Part shown: one piece after another, positions 1 to 7,903 of the stretch
Numbering within the stretch: the stretch's first letter is position 1
Layout: every line of letters starts with the position of its first letter
The notes under the pieces: model-generated
Database searches by the model: none
What the model was told of the DNA's origin: nothing
What the model saw: only the letters and a program-made list of their open reading frames with translations
Origin: Alphaproteobacteria bacterium
Lineage (GTDB): Bacteria; Pseudomonadota; Alphaproteobacteria; Geminicoccales; Geminicoccaceae
Assembly (NCBI GenBank): GCA_030431615.1
Contig: JAUIID010000029.1
Coordinates: 1-35,966, forward strand
DNA length: 35,966 nucleotides
Reading direction: 5' to 3'
Program-made: the position numbers and the translations under genes

Positions 1-181
1 CGGTCCAGGCAACCAGACCACGCTGATCGCCGACGACGATGACAGCGGTCGCGGCCGCAACCCCCGGATCGAGCGGGTGCTGACCCCCGGCACCTACTTC
101 GCCAGGGTGCGCCACTACGATCCCGCTGCCACCGGCGATTACGAGATCCTGGTGGTCAATCGCGGCTCATCGCCGGCCTGA
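1..181 (+). CDS. C-terminal fragment of a PPC-domain secreted protein
   Basis: Frame 2 is open from the window edge to a TGA at 179-181 and gives 59 residues. The fragment reads as the end of a bacterial pre-peptidase C-terminal (PPC) domain: an Asp-rich turn (IADDDDSG), then LTPGTYFARVRHYDP and a closing strand GDYEILV. PPC domains sit at the C-terminus of many secreted proteases and other exported enzymes and are often removed after secretion. The catalytic part lies outside the window, so the enzyme cannot be named. A hairpin follows shortly after the stop codon, so this gene is probably separate from the next one. The domain call is based on pattern recognition only. Confidence 0.7.
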   Translation, partial: GPGNQTTLIADDDDSGRGRNPRIERVLTPGTYFARVRHYDPAATGDYEILVVNRGSSPA

Positions 182-198
182 TCTTGCCGCGGCCGGCC

Positions 199-229
199 GG
201 ACCCGCCTCCTTTTCGTCCAGGCGGGCCC
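199..229 (+). terminator. GC-rich hairpin after the PPC-domain gene
   Basis: The arms GGACCCGCCT (199-208) and AGGCGGGCCC (220-229) pair over ten positions with one mismatch around an 11-nt loop. It starts 18 bases after the stop codon. No T-run follows, so it is either a poor intrinsic terminator or an RNA 3'-end stabiliser. Nothing else was recognised between 182 and the ribosome binding site of the next gene. Confidence 0.4.
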
Positions 230-402
230 GTCGATCCTGATCAACCGGGCGAGCCGGGCACGGCCTTGCGTTCCGCCGGGCTTCCGGGTCATTCACGACA
301 CGCGAAACCGGTCCTTTGCTGCTCTTGGCGCTTTCCATCCCTTCGATGCTTCGATGAACGGACCTTCCTTGTCCAAGCATCCGCAGAGCGAGGAGAAGTT
401 CC

Positions 403-1443
403 ATGACGAACGACCTTGAGAAGGGCACCGAAGCCCAGCTGGCCTTCGACAACCAGGGCCTCCAGTCCGGCCCTGATGTCCGGACGGGCTTCATCTCCGG
501 CCTGACCTTCAAGAACAAGCCCGTGCAGTACACGGTGGTCAACGGGCTGGCGTTCTTCGAAGGCTGCTGCTGCCTGGGCACGGCCGAGGAGATGGAACGC
601 CAGAGCGGCCTCGTGGAGCGTGCCGCCGCCGACGGCGAGGTCGCGCACGCGGTCGTCATCTCCGGTGCCCAGTACCGGTGGCCGAACGCGCTCATGCCCT
701 ACACGATCGATCCGGGCCTGCCCAACAAGCAGCGGGTGACCGATGCGATCGCGCACTACCACGCGAACACGAACCTCCGCTTCGTCGAGCGCACCGCCGC
801 CAACGCCTCGCAATACCCGAACTACGTGCGGGTCTTCAAAGGCGACGGCTGCTGGTCATATGTCGGCATGCAGGGCGGCAAGCAGGACCTGAGCCTCGCC
901 GATGGCTGCAGCACCGGCAATACCATCCACGAGTTCGGCCATGCCTGGAGCCTCTGGCACGAGCAGAGCCGTGAGGACCGCGACGCCTTCGTCACGATCC
1001 ACTGGCAGAACATCGAATCCGGCAAGTCGAGCAACTTCAACCAGCACATCTCCGACGGCGACGACATTGGCGCCTATGACTACGGCTCGATCATGCACTA
1101 TGGCAGCTTCGCGTTCTCCAAGAACAACCAGCCGACCATCACGCCGAAGCAGGCCGGCGCCACGATCGGCCAGCGGACCGGCCTCAGCGCCGGCGACATC
1201 GCGGCATTGCACAGCATCTACCGGACGATGCATCACAACCTCACCGTGTCGCTCACCTACGCCACGTCGGGCAACAAGAACGCGTGGGCCAGCTTCGACG
1301 GCCTGGGCTGGCGCCGGATCCACCCGGACGCGCCCCACGGGGTGACCAGCACACTGGCCCTCCTCGCATCCTCCCGGGCCTACAACCGCAAGGTCCACGC
1401 CGATCTCGACGGCAGCTACATCTACAACGCATACGGCACCTGA
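403..1443 (+). CDS. Astacin-type (M12A) zinc metalloprotease with C-terminal accessory domain
   Basis: This 346-aa protein is a likely zinc endopeptidase. The core (about residues 88-275) carries the astacin signature HEFGHAWSLWHEQSREDRD at 176-194, with zinc ligands H176, H180 and H186, catalytic E177, and a Met-turn SIMHYG at 229-234 whose Tyr233 is the usual fifth ligand. Position 183 is Ser where the metzincin motif normally has Gly. The N-terminal 87 residues look like a propeptide. Where astacins have FxGD (the aspartate switch), this one has FEGC at 52-55 followed by two more Cys. There is no signal peptide. Residues 276-346 form an extra domain repeated as the next gene. The start ATG has a good ribosome binding site (GAGGAGAA). 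It is the first of four plus-strand genes convergent to the injection-system operon, so it may be cargo or a processing enzyme (inference). Confidence 0.85.
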   Translation: MTNDLEKGTEAQLAFDNQGLQSGPDVRTGFISGLTFKNKPVQYTVVNGLAFFEGCCCLGTAEEMERQSGLVERAAADGEVAHAVVISGAQYRWPNALMPYTIDPGLPNKQRVTDAIAHYHANTNLRFVERTAANASQYPNYVRVFKGDGCWSYVGMQGGKQDLSLADGCSTGNTIHEFGHAWSLWHEQSREDRDAFVTIHWQNIESGKSSNFNQHISDGDDIGAYDYGSIMHYGSFAFSKNNQPTITPKQAGATIGQRTGLSAGDIAALHSIYRTMHHNLTVSLTYATSGNKNAWASFDGLGWRRIHPDAPHGVTSTLALLASSRAYNRKVHADLDGSYIYNAYGT

Positions 1444-1487
1444 ACCGGCTCGACCGAGCGAGCATCCGCAGCAGAAGGGGATATGAC

Positions 1488-1703
1488 ATGTGGATGAACA
1501 TCAACCAGACGTACGCCACCCCCGGCTCGAAGAATGCCTGGGCACACCTCCCGAGCCCGAGCGCCGGATGGCGGAAGATCAAGCCGTCCTCCGATGACGG
1601 TGTCACCAACACCTTCATGCTCCTGGCCCTCGCCAAGGCTTCGGCCAAGCAGGCCCACGTCACGGTGGACAGTTCCAACGAGATCACCGCCGTGTACTTC
1701 TAG
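1488..1703 (+). CDS. 71-aa stand-alone copy of the astacin C-terminal domain
   Basis: This small protein has no recognised family. It aligns end to end with the last 71 residues of the preceding protease: both share TYAT-G-KNAWA, then GWR-I-P, then GVT-T--LLA, then a closing beta-like stretch. Both are 71 residues counted from a Met, as if the module had been duplicated or split off. The start at 1488 is set by a ribosome binding site (AGAAGGGG) about 6 bases upstream; a longer frame exists but overlaps the protease gene. It begins 44 bp after the protease stop and is probably cotranscribed. It could be a subunit, inhibitor, or targeting adaptor of the protease; the sequence does not decide. 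Confidence 0.75.
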   Translation: MWMNINQTYATPGSKNAWAHLPSPSAGWRKIKPSSDDGVTNTFMLLALAKASAKQAHVTVDSSNEITAVYF

Positions 1704-1732
1704 GCGGCCATCTCTGCGAGGAGGCGAACTCG

Positions 1733-2113
1733 ATGTCAGTCACGATCACGATCGTAGTCGACGACACCGGGACAGAGGTGAGCACCCAGGCAGCCGGGGC
1801 GCCGGGAGCCGTTGCGGCATCACCGGGTCACGTCGAAGCCGATGCGGCGCCGCCGACGCTGGTTGGCGGGCCGGAAGGCGGCGCCGCGGTCGCATCGTCG
1901 GGGTTCGCCGACGACCCGCCGCCTCTCGCGCTCGCCGCGCTCGGGCTCGGGGCCGACACCAGCCACGGTGGCGGGGGCGGGCCGCCACCTGCCGACGTGC
2001 TGGTGGAGGCCGACCAGTCGGACACGGGCGAGGGGGGCGGGCCACCGATGCTGCTCGCGGAGCTCGGCGAAGCCCCGCAATCCTCCGCCCGCCGCCCGGC
2101 CCGCGGCAAGTAG
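1733..2113 (+). CDS. Gly/Pro/Ala-rich low-complexity protein, function unknown
   Basis: This 126-aa protein is not recognised. It opens with a short beta-like segment (MSVTITIVVDDTGTEV) and continues as a disordered chain rich in Ala, Gly and Pro, with two Gly-run/Pro blocks (GGGGGPPP near residue 82 and GEGGGPP near 102), and a basic tail SARRPARGK. It has no signal peptide, membrane segment or cysteine. A strong ribosome binding site (GAGGAGGCG) precedes the ATG, and the gene starts 29 bp after the 71-aa gene, which supports it being real and cotranscribed. Gly/Pro-rich chains also arise by chance in GC-rich DNA, so the call rests mainly on the binding site and spacing. Confidence 0.6.
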   Translation: MSVTITIVVDDTGTEVSTQAAGAPGAVAASPGHVEADAAPPTLVGGPEGGAAVASSGFADDPPPLALAALGLGADTSHGGGGGPPPADVLVEADQSDTGEGGGPPMLLAELGEAPQSSARRPARGK

Positions 2114-2124
2114 TGCCGGGCGGG

Positions 2125-2160
2125 CAAGGGTGGTGCGTGGCTCAAGGGTGGTGCGTGGCT
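2125..2160. repeat. Perfect tandem duplication of an 18-bp unit
   Basis: CAAGGGTGGTGCGTGGCT occurs at 2125-2142 and again, identically, at 2143-2160. The second copy supplies the first half of the left arm of the hairpin that follows. The perfect identity points to a recent slippage or duplication event. Confidence 0.9.
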
Positions 2161-2197
2161 GCTGCGTATCCCGCTCGCGCGGCCGCAGCAGCCACGC
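2153..2197 (+). terminator. 14-bp perfect hairpin between the Gly/Pro-rich and YbaY-like genes
   Basis: The arms GCGTGGCTGCTGCG (2153-2166) and CGCAGCAGCCACGC (2184-2197) are perfectly complementary around a 17-nt loop. No T-run follows, so full intrinsic termination is doubtful. It may attenuate readthrough, mark an mRNA processing or stability boundary, or be a simple cruciform. It ends 33 bases before the next start codon. Confidence 0.55.
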
Positions 2198-2230
2198 CTG
2201 GGGGCATCCGGCTTTGGGACCGGGAGAGGT

Positions 2231-2584
2231 ATGACCATGGCTGAATTGCGTGGCGAGATACGGCTTGCCGCCGTGCCTCGACCCGTCGTCGGTGGCACCC
2301 TCGTCATCCAGCTCGCGGACGTCAGCCGGGCCGACGCAGCCGCCGAGGTCGTCGCCGAGATGACGCTGACGGGCGTGTCCCTCGGCTCGGTCGACGACCG
2401 GGTCGGCTTTGCCCTGCAGGTCCCGGAGCTCGACCCAGGGCGGACCTACACGATCGAGGCGCATCTCGACGCCGACGGCTCCGGCGACGTTTCCCTCGGG
2501 GACTACCGCACGATGGAGCATTTCGGCGTCACGCCGGAGTCGCTCGGAGGCGTCCAGAAGATCCGGCTCCGCCGGGTGGTCTGA
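2231..2584 (+). CDS. YbaY/YscW-like beta-domain protein
   Basis: This 117-aa protein resembles the YbaY family (type III secretion lipoprotein chaperone domain). It shows a first strand pair (VVGGTLVIQLADVSRADAAAEVVAE), the typical D-SRAD segment at about residues 30-35, a central FALQVPELDPGRTYTIEAHLDADGSG stretch and a final LGDYRTMEHF motif. Family members are usually envelope lipoproteins, but this copy has no signal peptide or lipobox, so it should be cytoplasmic or a passenger. The start is at 2231 (MTMAEL) or 2237 (MAEL); the purine-rich GGGAGAGG sits just upstream. It ends 44 bp from the convergent end of the injection-system operon. Confidence 0.7.
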   Translation: MTMAELRGEIRLAAVPRPVVGGTLVIQLADVSRADAAAEVVAEMTLTGVSLGSVDDRVGFALQVPELDPGRTYTIEAHLDADGSGDVSLGDYRTMEHFGVTPESLGGVQKIRLRRVV

Positions 2585-2593
2585 ACCCGGCGG
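2569..2593. terminator. Hairpin at the junction of two convergent transcripts
   Basis: CCGCCGGGT (2569-2577) and ACCCGGCGG (2585-2593) form a perfect 9-bp stem with a 7-nt loop. The stem spans the stop codon of the YbaY-like gene and lies about 35 bp beyond the stop of the convergent DUF4157 gene. It could serve both strands. There is no T-run on either side, so its terminator role is uncertain. Confidence 0.4.
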
Positions 2594-2628
2594 ACGACCT
2601 GCCCGAGGGATAGCAGGAAGCCGGACCG

Positions 2629-5600
2629 CTACTGCGTCGGGAACCAGCGTTTGACGTTTGCCTTGAGCGCCGCCTTGGTGCTGCCGGAATTGACGCGCGC
2701 GGCAATCCTGGCAAGGGCCACGGCGGCTGCCCTCCCCTTGTCTTTGCTGCCCTTGTTTGCCTGTATCACATTGGGCAGCTCAACATCTTGATAGAGTCTG
2801 TAGGCCAGATTCTGGCGATCTTCTATCATTTGATAGAACAGCGGGATCAGGCTGAGATTGACGGCCTTCACGGCGCCCGCGGCGATCTCCTCGGGTTTGC
2901 CGCCATCCGCCGCCTTCTGCGCCATCTGCTTTTTCCGCGCATCGTCGAAACCGGCGGCGGCGCTCGATCGTGCAGAGCCCAGGAGATTGTCCGTCGGCTC
3001 CTTCATCTCTTTATGCTGATTGACGTCGCGCGCGACCACGACCGCGCCGCCCTTGCTGTTCGAGTACCTGTTGTTGTCGATCCCGAGATTGAGCTGCGTA
3101 TTGCGGATGGCGACCGCGACGGCGGATCGCGCATTCTTTCTTGTTTCCGCGTCGCCCAGTTTTGAAATCGCTGCCTTTCTCTGGATCTCCGCGACAATGG
3201 CATCGTTGTTCGCCAGGACATCGCCAAGCGTCCACGTCCCCGCTTTCTGCATGTCGGCTCCCATCGGACTGTGATCGGCCTCGAGGAGACCGACGGCCGT
3301 CTTCTTTCCCGACAGGTCGTGATAGGGGCCGGCCGATCCCTCGTCGCTGATGAAGTCCGGGTTGTCCTTGGTCGGCGGGTCGCCCTGGATCAGTGTCTCA
3401 CGCGCCAGATCGATCTCTTCGCCACCAACCTTCTCCGGTTCCTTCTGCCGGTCACCCGCGAGGCGAAGCTCCTCGCGCGCGAGATTCTGGACGTTCTTGA
3501 GACCGGCCTGGACATTGCCGATGAGCTTCTCGGCCTCGTCCGGCTCGAACTGGGCGGCCTCCTCCCCGTAGAGCTTGAGCGTCTCTTGGCCCCTCTCTAT
3601 CATATGCTCGTTGAGCGCGGCCTTGAGCTCGCCGATCTGCAGACCGCGCTGCTGGATGATCTCCGAGATCTTCTTCCTGTGCCCGGCGTCGATCTCGCCG
3701 CCGAGCTCGCTGTTCACCGGCCCGGCAACCGCGATCGCCGGGAAATTCGCATTGGATCGATCCAGCCCCTCGGTGTTCGAGAGACGGCCGAAGACGAAGG
3801 CCTGCTTCTCGTCGTCGGCCAGCTTCTTGTTGCCATGGACTCTCGAGAAATAGATCTTGTTCGAGTCCTTCTCCGTGCCGTCTGCTTCCTTGGCAAGGAG
3901 TGCCTTCTGGATAACTGCCAGGCTGGCGCGGGCGGGTGTGTGGTCGAGCTGCACATTCTCGGGTGACGGCTGCGTGGGGTCCTTGGCCACGTCGCTCTTG
4001 CGCTTCGACAGATCGCCGTAGAGCCCGCTCTGGCCTTCGAATGTCGATATGGGATTCTTGAACCGGATGATGCTGGTCGGATCTCCAGTATCGACGTGCG
4101 GCTGCCCCGCGAGTTTCTCGCCGGGACCGGTCAGGCTCGGCTGGGCTGCCTTGAGCCCGGTGCCGACCTTCTTGACGTTCCCCGATTGCGTGGCCTTCTC
4201 GCTGCCCGTGTCGATCTTGGCGGCATCCTTCTCGAGCTTGTTGGTTTCGGTTTCAAATGCCTTGATGAACGCGTTGATCGCCTTGAGTTCATCGCCTTCC
4301 GCCTTCTTGCTGAAATTCACGCCCTCGGACTTGAGCTCGCTCGTGGCCTCGTCTGTCGTCTCCTTCTCGCTCTCGACATAGAGCTGGACCTTGCTGCCCT
4401 TTTTTTCCGCGTAGAGTCTGTGCGTGACCTTGCCGACCACGAATGTCGTGCCCGGCAGCTTGCGCTTCTTGTTCAGCTTGCCGACCAGCTTCGAGATGAT
4501 CAGCTTCGCCTTCTTGACGATGAAGGTGACGATCTTGGCCATCGCCGTTTCGACCGGGCCCTGGATCCGTTTCAGCACGTCGCGAAGTTTCTTGGGAATC
4601 GTGTTCAGGCCGAGCAGGGCTGCCAGGAACGAGATCACGACCGGGATCGCCGTCGCCATGACCTTCTCGATGAAAGTGGCGGCGTCCGCCACCTGGCCTT
4701 TCGCGATCTTGAAGATCGAGGAGAAGACGCCGTTGACGATGACGGCGAATTCCTCGAGCCGGTCGAGAAAGGCGAGCACCATGTCGTAGATCGAGAGCGC
4801 GATCTTGATGATGCCGCCGATCGGGTTGGTCAGGCCCGCCAGCCACGCGACGCCGGCGCGGATGACGGTCTCGATCACCATGTTCTGGATGCCGTCGATC
4901 ACGGTCGCCTTGAAGCTCTCGATCATCCCCAGGATCTTCTGCCAGATGCCGAGGATCCCTTCCTTGATCAGGATCCTGACGATCTCGACCGACTTTTCGA
5001 TCAGCGCGACGGTGCGCTCGCCCTTCGGCCCGAGCTTCTTGATCAGCAACTTGCGGAATTTCTCGTAAGAGAGGCCGATCACCTGCAGCACGATCGACAT
5101 GATGCCCTTGAAGTCGAGCTTCTCCGGCAGCTCGAGACCGGCCGTCGCCAGGGCGCCGAAGAGCCAGCCCAGGAGGCCCTTCTTGAGATGCTCCCAGATG
5201 TTGTCCTTGAACCTGGTGAAGCCGTCGACGATCGCCCGGACCAGGTTCTTGGCAAAGCCGATCGGGTCCTCGAAGATGAGGCTGATCGCCTCGCCGGCTT
5301 TCTCGATGACCGCCCAGACCTTGTCGGCATGGGGGCCGGCAAGCTTGAGCGCCCCCTTGATGATGAACTCCAGCACCTTCTTGCCGACCCGGGCGACGAA
5401 TTCGAAGAGATCGTCGAAGAAGGGCCTGAAGATCCTCTTGACCTTGCCGAGCGTTGGCAAGGTGAGATCCATGACCTCGTCGACCAGCCGAAGGATCCTC
5501 GCCCAGGTGAGGTCGAGCGAGCTCAGCTGCTCCTTCACCCACTCGAACGCGGTCTCGATGACGTTGGCTTCCCGGAGCTGCTCGAAGAGACGGTTGCCGC

Positions 5601-6615
5601 CGGGTATCAGGCTCATGAAGCCGCCAATCAGATTGGTGGCGTTGCGGTCGACCTTCTTCCCGGTGATCGGGCTCTTGCCCAGGAGGACCTTGATCAGCGG
5701 ATATCCCGGAATGTCGTTGGCATAGCCCTCGGCCTTCTCGGCGATCCAGCCGGCGTCTTCCTCCTCGCGCTGCAGCACGGCGTCGCGCGAGGCGATCGCT
5801 TCCCGTGTTGCCGGCGCCGCCGCGCCGCCTTCGCCAGGTCCGCCACCGGTTTGCTGCACGACATGGGTGAGTTCGTGCGCCAGGAGCTTCCTGTTGGCGG
5901 GCGTCTCGCCCTCGCCGAACCAGATGTGCCGGCCGAGCGTGAAGGCGCGCGCCCCGATGCGTCTGGCTGCGCGCCGGTCTTCGGGGCCGACATGGATGCG
6001 CACGTCCGAGAAATCGGTGCCGAAACGCGGCTCCATGAAGCCGCGGAGATCGGCCGGCAGCGGGCTGCCGCCGCTCTTGCGGACATGTTCCCCGACGTCC
6101 TCGGGTGCCGGGCCGCCCTCGGGTCCGACCACGGCCTGCTCGCCCGAGCGGCTTGCCGCAATGTCGCCGCCGGTGTCGATCGGCCTTTCGGTCTCGAGCT
6201 CCTTCAGGTCGGTGTTGTCGAACGCATCGACCGCGACGTCCTGGGTTGCCGGAACCTCGACATCCTGCTGCTCGGCCGGCAATTGCGGATTGGGATCGAG
6301 TTGATCGAGGGTTGGCTGGCCGTCGGCGGAGCGGCTCGCCAAAGGTTGGTCATCGCCCGGTGCCGGGCCGGCCCGGGCAGGCGGTGCGGCAGCAAGCTCC
6401 GGCGCGGTCATCGACGTGATCCGCTCGGCATTGCGCTCGGCCTCGCGCTCGAGCGGATCGTCCGCGGCACCGACCCTGAGCGCCGGCTGCAGGGCGACCT
6501 TGCCGGACTGAGGCGCGCGCAGGCGTTCGAGCGCGGGCCCTCTGCGGACAGGCGGGGCCTTGCCCGGCTTCTTCGTGGTACGGCTGAGCGCTACCTTTTG
6601 CGTCGCCGCGGACAC
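2629..6615 (-). CDS. 1328-aa DUF4157 protein, probable eCIS cargo or large accessory protein
   Basis: This is the last and longest gene of the operon. Residues about 184-256 are a DUF4157 domain (PADLRGFMEPRFGTDFSDVRIH, then LLAHELTHVVQQTGGG) with a HELTH zinc-protease-like motif at 247-251. DUF4157 is a hallmark of proteins encoded in eCIS loci and is proposed to mark or process cargo. Residues 1-180 are disordered. About 300-740 is a long run of amphipathic and hydrophobic helices (GLLGWLFGALATAGL, PVVISFLAALLGL), resembling a pore-forming or tape-measure-like segment. The C-terminal half carries two related modules with YxDLSxxK followed by DHTP (near 891) and DHSP (near 1114). The start is GTG at 6615 with a weak ribosome binding site, 37 bp after the preceding gene. 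Toxin, scaffold and length ruler are all possible; the C-terminal fold is not recognised. Confidence 0.85.
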   Translation of the reverse strand: MSAATQKVALSRTTKKPGKAPPVRRGPALERLRAPQSGKVALQPALRVGAADDPLEREAERNAERITSMTAPELAAAPPARAGPAPGDDQPLASRSADGQPTLDQLDPNPQLPAEQQDVEVPATQDVAVDAFDNTDLKELETERPIDTGGDIAASRSGEQAVVGPEGGPAPEDVGEHVRKSGGSPLPADLRGFMEPRFGTDFSDVRIHVGPEDRRAARRIGARAFTLGRHIWFGEGETPANRKLLAHELTHVVQQTGGGPGEGGAAAPATREAIASRDAVLQREEEDAGWIAEKAEGYANDIPGYPLIKVLLGKSPITGKKVDRNATNLIGGFMSLIPGGNRLFEQLREANVIETAFEWVKEQLSSLDLTWARILRLVDEVMDLTLPTLGKVKRIFRPFFDDLFEFVARVGKKVLEFIIKGALKLAGPHADKVWAVIEKAGEAISLIFEDPIGFAKNLVRAIVDGFTRFKDNIWEHLKKGLLGWLFGALATAGLELPEKLDFKGIMSIVLQVIGLSYEKFRKLLIKKLGPKGERTVALIEKSVEIVRILIKEGILGIWQKILGMIESFKATVIDGIQNMVIETVIRAGVAWLAGLTNPIGGIIKIALSIYDMVLAFLDRLEEFAVIVNGVFSSIFKIAKGQVADAATFIEKVMATAIPVVISFLAALLGLNTIPKKLRDVLKRIQGPVETAMAKIVTFIVKKAKLIISKLVGKLNKKRKLPGTTFVVGKVTHRLYAEKKGSKVQLYVESEKETTDEATSELKSEGVNFSKKAEGDELKAINAFIKAFETETNKLEKDAAKIDTGSEKATQSGNVKKVGTGLKAAQPSLTGPGEKLAGQPHVDTGDPTSIIRFKNPISTFEGQSGLYGDLSKRKSDVAKDPTQPSPENVQLDHTPARASLAVIQKALLAKEADGTEKDSNKIYFSRVHGNKKLADDEKQAFVFGRLSNTEGLDRSNANFPAIAVAGPVNSELGGEIDAGHRKKISEIIQQRGLQIGELKAALNEHMIERGQETLKLYGEEAAQFEPDEAEKLIGNVQAGLKNVQNLAREELRLAGDRQKEPEKVGGEEIDLARETLIQGDPPTKDNPDFISDEGSAGPYHDLSGKKTAVGLLEADHSPMGADMQKAGTWTLGDVLANNDAIVAEIQRKAAISKLGDAETRKNARSAVAVAIRNTQLNLGIDNNRYSNSKGGAVVVARDVNQHKEMKEPTDNLLGSARSSAAAGFDDARKKQMAQKAADGGKPEEIAAGAVKAVNLSLIPLFYQMIEDRQNLAYRLYQDVELPNVIQANKGSKDKGRAAAVALARIAARVNSGSTKAALKANVKRWFPTQ

Positions 6616-6652
6616 GGGACGGGCCTATGGGCGAATGCCGGGCAGCATCGAT

Positions 6653-7900
6653 TCATGGCGTCGGGCACTGCGGTGCGCTCACGCCGCCGATATTGAAGAG
6701 CCGGCGCATGAAGCCTGCATTGCACTCCGGATTGTTGAGCCGCGCATTGGTCGCAACGGGGTGATTGCCGATGCCGAGATGCGCATGGAACGCTTCGTGG
6801 AACAGGATATTGGCGCGCTGGCGGTCGTTGCCGTAGGTCCAAAAGCCGTTGCAGAGGGCGATCTGCCGGGCACCGGGGCACGACTCGGCATCGCTGTCGG
6901 CGCCACACGGGCCTCCGGCACAGCCGGGAATGGTGAAGCTGGCCGTGTTCGGGCAGCGATAGCGTATCGAGCGGTTGAAGAACGCGACGATCCGGTCGTA
7001 GCGCCCGGCCAGCGCCGTCATTTCACTCTGGATGGCCAGCGCTTCGCTGTCGAACTGGCCGCCGCCGAGCCGGGCGGTGAACTTGCCGTTGGCCGCCCTC
7101 GGCGGCGACCTGAACCAGCCCAGATACGCCAGAACGATGTCGTTCAGGATGAACGTGCCGTCTGCCGGCTCTTGCGCGGTCAGGGTGAGCAGTGTCGAGG
7201 CGGCGAGGGTCAGCTCCAGCGCCGTCCGATCGGCCGACCGAACCGCCGCCAGGGGATCGGCGGGCGTGCCCGGGACGGTGGTCGGACAGGTCGAGTTGCC
7301 GCGCACCAGCCTTTGCGCCGTAGCGTCCGTTCCTTCAGCCGTATGCGCCAGCTCATGCGCCATGATGCCGGCGCCGCCCCGGCCAAGCTCACCCCGGGCA
7401 AAGCCGATATCCTTGCCGATGGCAAAGGCCCGGGCATCCATGCCGTGCGCCGCCCGGTCGGCGGCGGCGTCCTCGTGCACGCGGACGTCCGAGAAATCGC
7501 GGCCGAAGCGCGGCTCGAAGAAGCTGCGCTCGCTCCTGCTGAGCGGCCGGCCGGCGCCCATGGATTCGACTGCGGAACTGACGGACCCTGAAGCCGGCAC
7601 GGCAGCGGTGCCGGGTGCCGTCACCTCTGCTGCCGGCAGCCGCTCGGCCTTGTCCTCCGTCTCGCAGTCGGCACATTTTCGATGCGCCGTCGCTTCCGGC
7701 GAGCCGGCCATGGCCCTGGCGGCCAGCCGGCCTGCCTTGCTTTCTGCCGGGTCCTTTGCCCCGCCGATCAGGAGACCGCTCTCGCGCGTCTCGTTCAGCC
7801 TTTGGCGCGCCTCCATGCCGGCCTTGCCGGTGCAGCCACAGCGGCGGACAGCGGGGGCCTTGCGAACCGAGCGGCGGCGGATGCGGTGCTTCGCTTTCAT
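6653..7900 (-). CDS. DUF4157 protein with a second C-terminal HExxH motif, probable protease cargo
   Basis: This 415-aa protein has a basic N-terminus, a CADCE motif near residue 76 of the kind often preceding DUF4157 domains, and a DUF4157 domain at about 117-190 (FFEPRFGRDFSDVRVH, then IMAHELAHTAEG, with HELAH at 182-186). The C-terminal 200 residues are a separate domain rich in cysteine, ending in NILFHEAFHAHLG with HEAFH at 368-372 and further possible ligands (H380, N-rich loop). This layout resembles lysine-specific/deuterolysin-like metallopeptidases, but the family's GTxxD ligand was not seen, so the clan is unassigned. The ATG lies 3 bases after the stop of the DUF6519 gene. It is likely a protease carried or processed by the injection system (inference). 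Confidence 0.8.
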   Translation of the reverse strand: MKAKHRIRRRSVRKAPAVRRCGCTGKAGMEARQRLNETRESGLLIGGAKDPAESKAGRLAARAMAGSPEATAHRKCADCETEDKAERLPAAEVTAPGTAAVPASGSVSSAVESMGAGRPLSRSERSFFEPRFGRDFSDVRVHEDAAADRAAHGMDARAFAIGKDIGFARGELGRGGAGIMAHELAHTAEGTDATAQRLVRGNSTCPTTVPGTPADPLAAVRSADRTALELTLAASTLLTLTAQEPADGTFILNDIVLAYLGWFRSPPRAANGKFTARLGGGQFDSEALAIQSEMTALAGRYDRIVAFFNRSIRYRCPNTASFTIPGCAGGPCGADSDAESCPGARQIALCNGFWTYGNDRQRANILFHEAFHAHLGIGNHPVATNARLNNPECNAGFMRRLFNIGGVSAPQCPTP

Positions 7901-7903
7901 GGC

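Noticed and set aside
4096..6696. 866-codon open frame on the plus strand opposite the large DUF4157 gene
   Set aside because: It is antisense to a gene with clear DUF4157 motifs, and its product is an Arg/Asp/Leu-rich chain typical of GC-rich antisense frames. The long antisense frames opposite the DUF6519, large baseplate, sheath and ackA genes were rejected for the same reason.
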